Of a DNA stretch of 64,000 nt, positions 44,150 through 54,129 are shown piece after piece. This DNA is from Phragmites australis (lineage: Eukaryota > Streptophyta > Magnoliopsida > Poales > Poaceae). The translations under genes were made by a program, and so were the position numbers. The stretch is taken from positions 26,138,001 to 26,202,000 of the forward strand of contig NC_084930.1 of NCBI RefSeq assembly GCF_958298935.1, read 5' to 3'. The stretch's first letter is position 1. Each line of letters begins with the position of its first letter. Under the pieces are notes generated by a model. That model was not told the DNA's origin, did not search any database, and worked only from the letters and a program-made list of their open reading frames with translations.

Positions 44150-47066
44150 GTGAGCGAACAGGAACAGCTAGCAACATCTCCTGAGTTTGTGCGCTCCAGC
44201 CCTGGTGGTCGTCGGAGTAGCTGTGCGTCCACAGGAGTTCCGGGAGCCAGCACTCCCGTGGACCTCATCACAGCACATACACCGTGTGAACTACACATTG
44301 GTTCTAGAAACATTACCATTAAGGTGGCTTCCGGCATGGCTTATCCCTGTAGCTCCCATGAACATTTGCACAAACGTCCGATACCGGAGGGCTACACCGT
44401 GGTCGAAGTAGATGAGGCAATTGACTAGTACCGCCATGTTGAGGTGGACTACCCTGCAGAGGAGGGGGCGAACACTATAGGAGAGAACAAGCACACATTC
44501 ATCGCATGGGAGAAGGTCTACATAGTGTTTCCACTATGGACAGCTCCCGAGACTCTCTACTCTCCACTACACCCCGGGCTGTCGTCGCCTCAAAGATCTC
44601 CCTCTCCTGAGCCATCTCCCAAAAGAAGTCCACCTCCTCAGCCATCGCCTCGAAGAAGTCCATCGCTCAAGAAGCCAGCACCATCAAGAAGCCAGACATC
44701 ATCTCGGAAAACAAGATCAGGTTCTGCAACATTTAAGCAGACGACATCATCTAAGAAGTCGGTGGCATCTAAGAAGGTTGCGAAACCCAACGATGTCTAT
44801 TCACTCATTGCCGAGGAAACAAAAAAGGTTGTGGATGCCAGTGTCACGTCTCATTTCCATCCTCCACCACTTTCACCAAAGCCTGTTGTACTTGAAGATG
44901 CCTTGAATGTTTTCATGAAAATGGCCAAAGCTAAACAGACAGGGTCGGCTTCAAGTAAGCCGCCGACTGGCTATGAATGCATCAACAAGATGCAAGCCAA
45001 GAACAAATCAGGCCCAATCATTAAGGATGTTACAAGCATTACAGACTTCCTGGCTTCTTCTAAATTAACAGCAGAAGAACTAGCATGATTTACTGTGGGA
45101 GTGGATATATCAAAGTCGGATGTTATAGGGACGTTTGAGTTGGGCAAACCTTTTATCGAACCAGATATAGAAAGAAACCTTACAACTCAAATGCGTCGAT
45201 TACATCAATGGTACTTGGAGCAGTCCAAGCAGGGTTTTCAGGTGTTCCCCGTGAGATACAAAGAAGAATATTTCCTCAACGGGGAAGACTTCTTCTGGTT
45301 GGAATTCTTGCACTTGTATGAACTATACAAGGAAGATGCCCCCGATGTGGCTATAGTCAGAGCATGGACTCTGTAAGTGACTTATGCATATAAGTCACGT
45401 TACATGATCTTGCACCTTGTAACTGCATAGCTAACTTCTCTCTTTCGTAGAATGGAGATCCAAGCATGCAGACAAGACTTAGATTAGAAAGTAGGATTTA
45501 TCGATCCTGGCCTTGTGAACCAGAAACTTGTAACGAAGACTTCACTGAGGCCTACTTATTGAAGTGTCGCTTCACCACCAATACAAGAAATTCATACTCT
45601 TACTCTACAGCTATGAGTACATGTTTGCACGCAAGGGCATCCTCATTTTATGGGTAACTCGATTCTAGTACTAATTTTCTATGGTGACATATTCTGCAGT
45701 TTTCATTGGATCCTCTTTGTCATCCACCCAGGCTTGAGCAAGATCATTTTGTTGGACTCAGCAAAGAGAGATCAGATGACTTACCAACACCTCATCGACA
45801 TGCTAAACATGTTAACTCGATCATTTAATCTTCTCAATGATTGCATCTAAGTTTAATTGGTATTCATATTCATGTACAAGGTGTACACAAGATACTGTAA
45901 GAAGAATGTTATCCACTTTCTATTCAGGAAGGAGTACGTTGTAAAAACTGACTTTCTGGTACACAATACATATTCATATCTTGCATTTCCTACTGAATAA
46001 AAAGGGTCAATTCATTCCACTGACGAATCCTTTCCTCTTGAAGTGTATGAGGCAGCCACCCGGCAACAAGCTCTGCGCGTTTTATGTTCTTACTTTTATG
46101 CACGCATTCAGCCTGGGACGCTATTAGGTTCAATGACCTTGAGGTATAAAATAACATATCGATGCATTCTTTTCAATTTCTACACGTGTTCAAGGACTAA
46201 TTTTTTCGATTCTTCAAACACAGCACTCCAAACTACGCACAAGTGTGTTATAACCTGCTGAAATACATGCCCTTCAAGAACAGATGGACGGGTTCTTATT
46301 GGAACATGTTATCAACCCAAATGGCGAGTTTCATGAACCGATCGTGCCGTCCACGCGTGCAAGACCTTCAGATGACACCTTACCTTCAAGCAGAGAGTAT
46401 GCGACAAGGAGTAAGGCTACCAAGGGGCTTGACAACGTATTCTATTTCCGTAATTGACACAATATTAATGAATTACATTACTTGTTCTACGATATGCCAC
46501 CTGTGTGTCAATGATATGTGGGACCAGGTCCCACTTGTCATCCTCACAATGGATGGCATATCATAGAACCAGCACTTATTCAGTTGTAAATTGTAGATTT
46601 TTCCATTTATCAATGAATGATATGAATTACTATGTATGATGCAAAGTTAGTATTATCGGACGACTCTTAGACACAATGGCCTTCCAACGATGATGCAAAG
46701 GAGGAGTAAGAAGCAGTGTCTCGTAAACGTGCCCAAGAGGAGGAGGATGAGAGGCTAGCCCGTGAGCTGTACACTGTGGAGGAGCAAGAAGTAGTATCCC
46801 GTAAACGCACCCAGGAGAAGGAAGACGAGAGGGTGGCCCGTCAGTATGCTGCGAAGGAGGCCGAAGGCTCAAAACCTAGAGGCGTTCAGGTGTCAGACTT
46901 CGATGTCTTTGACACGCCGGTGAGCCTGGAGCATAGGAGACACTGCAGTCGATCAGGCAATGCCGGGTCCTCCGCTCCACCACCATCGCCCCCCCCGGCG
47001 TCCCTAGACGTACTCACGCCATCAATCGTTAGTGCGGGGACGCAGTCCTCATCGCGGGAGAGGTAG
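44150..47066 (+). pseudogene. CACTA second gene with Ulp1/C48 cysteine protease domain, broken
   Basis: The N-terminal part has TAHTPCELHIGSRNITIKVA and PIPEGYTVVEVDEAID, the domain also seen at 26770 and at 63850-64000. A TAG at about 44426 follows. A Ser/Pro/Lys-rich linker (RSPSPEPSPKRSPPPQPSP, 44590-44780) leads to the segment FELGKPFIEPD...YFLNGEDFFWLEFLHLYELY (45125-45340). After an intron, the protease domain keeps its catalytic set: His in FHWILFVIHP (45704-45706), Asp in ILLDSAKRD (45755-45757), Gln in RQPPGNKLC (46053-46055) and Cys in LCAFYV (46074-46076). The C-terminal tail (46716-47066) contains two copies of an SRKR.QE.EDER.AR motif, a charged likely coiled coil. Stops and frameshifts near 45068, 45485 and 45570 break the frame. 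Confidence 0.85.
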
Positions 47067-47309
47067 AGAGATACTGTACTGGCTCAACTCAATTGACTTT
47101 TTTGGGGGTGACTTGTAATATTGTGTGTTTGTCGATACCTGACTTGTAATATGTGTTCATTACTATGTATTAATGAAAGTGTTTTTATTATTGATTTACA
47201 GTAAATATATGTATTATTGTATGCATGTATTGAGAGAGAGACGGAGAGATTGAGGAGAGAGAGAGTACAGAGAGGACAAAGAGGAGGACCATGGAGGGGG
47301 GAGAGGGAA

Positions 47310-47523
47310 AACATTGCCGGCTCAAATCTTCGCCCGGCAGTGATTTCGAAAAATCACTGTTGGCCAAAGGATACAGCCGGTAGTGATAACCATCTTCACT
47401 GTCGGTCCACTGAGCTGGCAGTGATAGTCCTCGACTATCACTGCCCATTGCCTACTGCTGGCTCCAAAACCAGTAGTGAAGGGGGTTTTGGTGCCGGCAG
47501 TGAAGGGGTTCTCTATAGTAGTA
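47310..47523. repeat. Right subterminal array and terminus of the 10.2-kb CACTA
   Basis: Motifs CCCGGCAGTGATT, AATCACTGTTGG, GCCGGTAGTGAT, GCTGGCAGTGATAG, CTATCACTGCCC and GCCGGCAGTGAAGG occur in both orientations. The terminus GGTTCTCTATAGTAGTA follows, with a final A where CACTA ends require G. Confidence 0.85.
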
Positions 47524-47526
47524 GGA

Positions 47527-47848
47527 GAGAGAACTTGAGAGGGGAGTGAGAGGGAGCTCCTCTTTGCCTTGGCCGATTGGGGAGCTCGGGAGTGAGGTGT
47601 GGGGAGAGAGAGAACTGAGGGAGTGGGTGAGGGAGTGGTTGGCCCACATGTGGGCCCTATTTGCTAGAAAAAGAAGCCCATTTTAACTATGAATTCAATT
47701 CTTTTCTCTCCCGAATACACTTCTCTCATCTGATCGACTTTACACGAATTGCACTAGTACGCCAAAACAAATTGCCTCGAGTTTAATCATGACACTAATG
47801 ATGTCCAATTACGCTTAATCATGCGATTATGGAATTTGAGATGTGACA
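47527..47848 (-). repeat. Right part of the minus-strand LTR-like block
   Basis: This continues the sequence interrupted at 37307. It is purine-rich on the plus strand (GGAGAGAG), then AT-rich, ending GAGATGTGACA at 47848. The reverse complement resembles the start of the LTR-like block at 282. Confidence 0.4.
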
Positions 47849-49186
47849 TCAAATAAAAAAGTAACAACTAGACACTTGTAGATCTCATCGAGAACTATAA
47901 TTTTCATATAAAGATCGTATCCATTTGACTCGTATGAAAAAGCTATAAAATCTGAAGGATAGGTTCGAATAATTATCGGATGGTCCTCGAATATATCCGA
48001 TATCCGATAGATACCTGGCTCACTATATCCAAATATGATATCCAATGCAACTATCCGAGATCCGATCCGATATCCGAGATTTTTTTCAGATATCTAATAT
48101 CCGAGATCTGATTAAGATATAAATTGGATTAGCCTATCGGACACACAGAAAAAAACCGACACCTTTTCACCCATACCACCTAGGTTCTTGAGATCGGTAT
48201 ATTTGTTGTGGATACTGGTCCAACAAGTAAGAGGACCTTCGCACTTTCACCCGGACAGGGTCAATTCGAAGGTCAGAGGGAACCGACAATAGCAAAAAGA
48301 CTTGTATCGAGTGGTAAAAATTCTATAAAAGTGTGTCTCAGTAGAGTCTCGGGTGAGGTTATTTATAGTTTATACTGGCCACTTGGAGGAGTTTACCCTC
48401 TTGCCCTTACAAAAGGTGAAGCAGGGCAAGGGGTAGAAAGGTAAGAGACCACTTTATCTTTCTAGATCATTACAAGTTTACCCCTGCAAAGGATACACGA
48501 TTTGAAGGATGGTGGAGTACATAAGTAAGATTGGGTATACATATTTTGGTTCAGATGGGGTGTCTTGGCGTGTGTCCTTCACCGCTCTCTCGTATCACCT
48601 GACCTGAAGACTTGATTGTATATCTTCGGGCTTCCAGGTTCTGCGAAGGCTCTTTGGGGCCTTCGTTACCCCAGCGGCCCAACGAATGGTATCTTCCTTT
48701 TGCAAAGACCTTTCTTCGGTTCCTTCAATTAATTCCTCTTACGGCTGTCATGGGACGATGATCCGTTCCCAAACAATATTGAAAGCCCTGTTTGCAAGCA
48801 ATAACGCATGCCCTTATATGTCATAGATTAGTTTTTATGTTTCTTTTTCTCCCTTTGATTAATATGTGTGATTAAGAAGAGTTCAAAATGTTTCATGCCC
48901 TGCACCTATCCTTACCTGAAAACTTGATTCTAGTTAACAGCTAGCCTACATGCATTCTGTATACTTGGATGCCACATAGATGCATGTGTTTCTAGCAAGA
49001 ACGGGACCATTTTCTTTTCTGTAGCTGCCGTTTGCAAGATCAGTGTTGGGCTAGAAATGGTATGGTGTTTGAAAGCAAACTTCTTGCGGAACAAGTTCAC
49101 CTTGCACAAAGTAATATCCTGTTTGTAGAAGTAGTGGGTTTTTTGATGGAGGACGATAGTGTCTTGTTGACACAGTCCAAAAGAAG
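47849..49186. other. Spacer; contains a hAT MITE remnant near 47990-48172
   Basis: The stretch 47990-48120 is packed with ATCCGATATCCGA-type words, and the sequence at 48160-48172 reads CCTTTTCACCCATA, an inverted hAT-type end (TATGGGTGAAAAGG). No left terminus or duplication is clear. The rest, including CACTTTCACCCGG and AAGGTGAAGCAGGGCAAGG sequence at 48240-48440, shows no gene. Confidence 0.4.
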
Positions 49187-49570
49187 TTGATCCAACACAA
49201 AAGAAGAATAGCACGTCAAAGTGGGCCACATGTTCAACCTAGTGGTGTTGATTTAGTTGTAGAGGACTCCAGTTTAAGGATCAAAGGTGTAGACCTTTCG
49301 TCAGCTATCAAAAAACCTTGGTGGAATCCTTTGGTCTTCATATACACGGAAACTTCAACGAGGAACATGATAAGATTTAATGTCCAGTGCACTAAAACAA
49401 TGCCTTTTATCAGTAAATTCATAGTTTCTCAAGATCAAATTGCTGCTGATGCTCTTACTGAATTTTTGTTCCAGGGGAACATACTTTCCTGTACTACAAA
49501 AGAGTTTAGGTTGCTCAAGCTCCTCTTGTTTCCAAACCCCATAGGTGTGAAGAAATCAATGGAAAACTAA
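49187..49570 (+). pseudogene. Possible Ty1/copia RNase H tail
   Basis: The 127-codon frame contains ISKFIVSQDQIAADALTEFL followed by a KEFRLLKLLLFPNP stretch. This resembles the end of copia polyproteins, where (V/I)PS.DQ(I/V)AD.LTK.L precedes a final KLG-type segment. The match is short and imperfect and no other copia motif is near, so the call is tentative. The gypsy LTR begins about 220 bp downstream. Confidence 0.4.
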
Positions 49571-49794
49571 AATGAGGCTTTGCTGCCAACTCTTTGTTGT
49601 CTTCTGTGGAATAACTAGCATCCTTTAAATAACAAGGAAAAAACTATCCAATTGTTGCAACAATTAGACAAACGATTCCAAAGACAGCCTAAACTATTAC
49701 ATTATATTCCCATCTTCCCAACTGCAGAACCTCAAAACCAATTCGTAAACATTGAACTTTTGATGCCCGATACAAGTGATAAGAGATTTGACGA

Positions 49795-50279
49795 TGACTA
49801 TTGGATAACCATTATATTTGGGTATCCCATGATTTCTCGTAATTCTCGGGTCATATCTTTATCTCTGGGAAGGGGATCCCTAGATGAAAGGAAACTGCCG
49901 GTGAGAACCCATGGTATCTCATAAATAAGGAAGCTTGTCTCCAAAAATAGAAAGGAAGACTTCAGAGAATGTATGATACCACCTGTATATATGAAGCCTA
50001 GAGACCCTATGGAGGATGAGCGAGGCCAATCATTAGAAGTAGCACAAGCCACCGGCCTTTGCGAGCAGAGCAAGGAAGCTGTCGACTAGGGCTAGATCCA
50101 TTTAGGATAGGCACACACCACCTTGTAACGAGCTCTGATCAATACAAGATAAACATGACATAGGGTTATTATCCTAAGAGAGACCTGAACCTATCTAAAA
50201 ACTCCTCTGTGTGTTCCTTTGATTCGCCTACTCGAAGCATTCCCCATCTATTCTACAAGTTCATAAGATCGACAGTTCA
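49795..50279 (+). repeat. 5' LTR of the gypsy element
   Basis: It starts TGACTATTGGATAACC and ends GACAGTTCA. Long stretches agree with the 3' LTR, for example AAATAAGGAAGCTT, GGGTTATTATCCTAA and AAACTCCTCTGTGTG. It contains about 65 bp absent from the other LTR, around 50010-50080. Confidence 0.85.
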
Positions 50280-51555
50280 CCAATCGTCGATAGCTAGTGC
50301 TGTCTGTGGGGATCATGACAATAAGCATTGAAGATTTTACATCGACCATGCCGTCGACTACACTGACACCAAGGATTGGTTTTTTGGATGAGGGGTTCTA
50401 CAACAACTTTACCCCTCCTACCAATGAGTCCGCGATCGATCATGTAAACTTTGACGAAGAACTTTCTAGTGATGACTCTAATGATGAGGTAAGTCAATTT
50501 ATCGATCAGTGTGCCAAGGATTACGGCATCGAGTTTGAACCACTCTATTTCCAAGATAATTGTGAATGACCTATTCACCGTAAGTCAGGATCTTCCCCCG
50601 CAAACTCCAACAACATGGATTGTCATGATACCTATCCGGAGCAATCCGATGAAGAATCCATAATGGATCTAGACACTTCATCTAGCAGAGGTTACCCCCG
50701 AGAAGTCTTCATCATTGGAGACAGGGGTGACGATCTGGGTAATCATGAAGATGACCCAGCAAGCGTGCAGGGTCTTCCCACTCTGGGTCCAGGTGATGGC
50801 CAACTAAAAACATCACCCTAGAACCTAAACCCTAATGGAGTGCTAGTTTTATCGTCTCCCGGCCATCAGCAGGGGGCTAAGTGCTTCAGATGTGTGACTG
50901 CCAAGAGGCTCCTACTTCTACAATATGCCTTCATGCGTCCATCGACCACAGATCTAATGACCCGGCTAGCAAGGACTGGATGAACTCGGTAATCGACTTG
51001 ACGAAAGAGGTTCTCACCCGAGCCGAGAATTCTCACGAGGCCCTAGTTGAAAACAACTCTAACCAAGATAGATTGCATAATCCCCTGTCACGAGACATGT
51101 CGGATTAAAAGAGGCGTAACCTCTGGAACAAGGCTTCCCGGGATGACAACCGGACGGATAATTGCCGTCGAGCTTCACCAGTCAAGAATCATTCGATCAA
51201 TGACTTGCGCGAGGTCATCGATGGCCAGCGAAGACATTCAAGGACCCCCAAAGGGGCATCATCCACCCCTTAACAATCTGATCAGGGGACATCCTAACAT
51301 TGTATAAGTCAGGGCTAATCCCTTAACCCCATGGAGAAAACTCCTAAGGCTACCAGAACCAAGCAGGACGTTGTCGGTGTATTCAGAACCAGGGGTCCCT
51401 AAGTCCCGAGACCAGGCCGGCCATCCACCACATGTCACCACCCTGCAAGGTAAGAAGAAGCTAAGTCCCGGGAGAAGGTGCTCGGGGCCGCCGCCTCTGG
51501 TTCCCGAGCACCCTAGTTCCCCGATGATCCGCAGAGCCCAAATACCAAGAAGGAA

Positions 51556-52139
51556 GTGCTCGGGAGAGAGTGCTCGGGGCTGCACGTGGCAGCCCCCGAG
51601 GACTCGGTGCCCCGAAGGTCCCACCGAAGTACTCGGGAGAGAGTGCTCGGGGCTGCACGTGGCAGCCCCCGAGGACTCGGTGCCCCGAAGGTCCCACCGA
51701 AGTGCTCGGGAGAGAGTGCTCGGGGCTGCACGTGGCAGCCCCCGAGGACTCGGTGCCCCGAAGGTCCCACCGAAGTGCTCGGGAGAGAGTGCTCGGGGCT
51801 GCACGTGGCAGCCCCCGAGGACTCGGTGCCCCGAAGGTCCCACCGAAGTGCTCGGGAGAGAGTGCTCGGGGCTGCACGTGGCAGCCCCCGAGGACTCGGT
51901 GCCCCGAAGGTCCCACCGAAGTGCTCGGGAGAGAGTGCTCGGGGCTGCACGTGGCAGCCCCCGAGGACTCGGTGCCCCGAAGGTCCCACCGAAGTGCTCG
52001 GGAGAGAGTGCTCGGGGCTGCACGTGGCAGCCCCCGAGGACTCGATTCCCCGAAGGTCTCACTCAAGTACTCGGGGGAGAGTGCTCGGGGCTGCACGTGG
52101 CAGCCCCCGAGGACTCGGTTCCCCGAAGGTTCACGCAAG
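51556..52139. repeat. Eight 73-bp tandem repeats, each with a G-box-centred palindrome
   Basis: Units start at 51556, 51629, 51702, 51775, 51848, 51921, 51994 and 52067, always 73 bp apart. The inner units are virtually identical; the last two diverge slightly. Each unit contains CTCGGGGCTGC, then ACGTG, then GCAGCCCCCGAG, an imperfect 28-bp palindrome whose centre is the G-box CACGTG (first at 51583-51588, last at 52094-52099). Because 73 is not a multiple of three, the array is open in several frames on both strands. The long repetitive frames over it are artefacts. Confidence 0.97.
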
Positions 52140-52624
52140 ATCATTCGACGACCCGAAGGGTCCCGTCGTCAGGGTGTCATCCAGTCAAAGGCCCAATGCC
52201 GCATTTAATAGGCACGCACAGCCTGACATCCTGACATCCTGACATTCTCAGCTGCCCACGCCCCAGTGTCAGACCCTGCCATGCACTGGCAGGAGGGGGG
52301 GCGTGGGTCCATTAAATGCACGGGTCCCGTCCCGTTTCATCCAGGTGCCTCGGGATAACGTTGCCAAGATCGAAGTGCTCCGTCTGCCACCCTGCCATGG
52401 CGGAAGAACAAGACAGGATGGGCGCCCCGGACACATCTGAGGCTGCCCGGCGGGCCCCCTTTATGGCGCCCGAGGGCTTCCACAGTGGCGGGTGGTCGGA
52501 TGCGCGCCGCATTTCTCCACCGCCCCTGTCACTTCGTCGAGATGAAATGATTACGCCTTTCTCCGTGACACCTTGGCATTCGCATCCCCTCTTTCCCATT
52601 CAGGATATGTTGAGGTCGGCGCGC

Positions 52625-52633
52625 CTATAAAAG
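52625..52633 (+). promoter_or_regulatory. TATA box of the solo LTR
   Basis: CTATAAAAG lies about 530 bp downstream of the last G-box of the repeat array and about 430 bp before the LTR end. It would set the transcription start near 52655. Confidence 0.7.
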
Positions 52634-54129
52634 GAAAGGATGGAGAACACTAAAAAGGAGAGGACCCCCCGACGAACAAGACCGAAGGAACCGAAAGTGT
52701 GTGAAGAAGAGGACGCAGACGCTCGAACCAGCTCAAGCCAAGCTAGAACACGAGAGCCTCAAGCTCTTTGTAAACGGCTCTCCCCTTCGAACCAGATACA
52801 TCCTTGAAGAATTCCCTTCAAGGATAAATATAGCGCTCACACAGGAGTAGGGTGTTACGCCTCCGTGCGGCCCGAACCTGTCTAAACCCCGGTGCACCCA
52901 TCTTTTCCTCGCATTAGGGCAATCATCTCCCGCCAGCCATCGCATTTGTTTCCGTTCCCGCTTATTTCCCAAACAAGCTTTTCCAGGATCATCCCCCCGG
53001 CCGAATCTCTAAAAAGGGGTCTCTCGGGATCCCTGCGACAGGAGTTCACCCTCCGACAGACGTCATCAACGGGTGCCTAGCCTTTTCTCCAGATCTACGA
53101 AATGGAAAGTGTCTAGCAAGGTTCTGCCCTGAGTCAATCGAAGGGTACAATGGGGGCACTAACCTGGTTAAGTTCCTCCAGATCTATACCACGACCATCC
53201 AAGCGGTGGGAAGGGACGAGAAGGTAAGGGCAAATTACCTCCTCAAATCCCTTGAAGGGGCAGTTAGAACATGGCTGACTAATTTATCACCAGGGACAAT
53301 CTACTCGTAGGAATAGCTTTGCAACATATTTTGAGTTAACTTCTAGGTACGTACGCACGCCCTAGAACAAAAAACGATCTCCACCATCACGAGTAGATGG
53401 AAAAGAAACCTTGCGTGAGTTTGTGCGCCGCTTTAGCAATACTCGAAACATCATCTCTAAGATCAGCGACTATGATGTCATCTAGGCAATCATGTAAGGG
53501 GTCAAGAGTCGGTGATGTGTAGAGCATATCGCTAGAAAGGACCCTAAAATGGTTAAAGAGCTCATGTAGATCATCGATAAGTCTACCAGGACCAAAGATG
53601 AGCTCTTCTACGTTAAGGAGAAGACCCAGGGCATTATGCGTCCTCAGCCGGGGCTCGATGGTGACAAAGTCAAGAGTAAGCGCAAGAGGAACACCAAGAG
53701 AGATAAGGGCTAGAAAGCTAAATCTGATGAAGTTTTTGTAGATATGCCCAACACCCATCCTAAAAAGTGCTCCGGTTCTTCCCGGGGCAAGAGCTTTCAC
53801 CGAGCTCTAGCAAGCGAGACGGTAAGCCTTGGTGTGGCTTCCACCAGATCGACAACCACAACCTCCACGAGTGCCACCTCAGGAAGAAGATGGTCAAGGC
53901 GGAGGTTGAGAAAGTGGCAAAGGAAAGAAGACTCAGGTTGTGGACCAGAGTAGGGATTCCAAATCTTGCAGCAACGAGACCGACTTAGACCCAATGTATT
54001 TCTAGCTAGCCAAGAGGACGGTCGACCACATGTTCGGTGGTTCCGCCTCCTACGAATCCAAGAGGCAGTATAAGACAGTGGTTTGGGAAGTTTTAACTAC
54101 TATCCCCAAGGGTTGTTAGGCTATCAAGT

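Larger units (their letters stand above)
37308..47523 (+). mobile_element. Complete 10.2-kb CACTA (En/Spm) element with GGA target duplication
   Basis: The left end is CACTACTATAGAACTGG and the reverse complement of the right end is TACTACTATAGAGAACC. These are inverted termini that agree except for the first base (right end G to A) and a two-base indel. The trinucleotide GGA flanks both sides (37305-37307 and 47524-47526), the 3-bp duplication typical of the superfamily. Subterminal arrays of CCGGCAGTGA/TCACTGCCGG lie at both ends. Inside are a TNP2-type transposase gene (38304-41757), an internal repeat array (42105-42330) and a second gene ending in a Ulp1-like protease (44150-47066). Both genes are broken, so this copy is probably non-autonomous now. 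It lies inside an LTR-like block. Confidence 0.92.
51372..53058 (+). mobile_element. Solo LTR (1.69 kb) with perfect GACGT target duplication
   Basis: The block begins TGTCGGTGTATTCAGAACC and ends CACCCTCCGACA, so its ends are TGTCGG/CCGACA inverted. GACGT flanks it exactly at 51367-51371 and 53059-53063. Gag sequence of the host gypsy element stops on one side and resumes on the other. No second LTR or internal region exists, so it is a solo LTR formed by recombination between the two LTRs of a later insertion. It contains an array of eight 73-bp repeats (51556-52139) and a TATA box (52625-52633). It is better preserved and more GC-rich than its host. Confidence 0.93.
50297..53990 (+). pseudogene. 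Gypsy gag, broken and split by a solo LTR
   Basis: Gag forms the particle that packages the element RNA. An N-terminal frame (50297-50569, acidic, EELSSDDSNDEVSQF) and a second at 50881-51108 (SKDWMNSVIDLTKEVLTRAE) precede the solo LTR. The gag core resumes at 53090-53310 (LARFCPESIEGYNGG, then TNLVKFLQIYTTTIQAVG and GAVRTWLTNLSPGTI), the Retrotrans_gag pattern with LEG.A..W...L. A zinc-knuckle-like KPWCGFHQIDNHNLHEC lies near 53837-53890. Several in-frame stops (for example after GTIYS and at VKSR*C) and frame changes show that no intact protein can be made. Confidence 0.8.

Noticed and set aside
51556..52139. Regularly spaced repeats resembling a CRISPR array
   Set aside because: The whole 73-bp unit is repeated with no variable spacers, it lies in a plant LTR with a target duplication, and no cas genes exist.
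51259..52242. Long open frames of up to 287 codons on both strands
   Set aside because: They lie over the eight 73-bp repeats. A repeat length not divisible by three cycles through all frames, so stop-free reading on both strands is an artefact, and the products are only permuted repeats.
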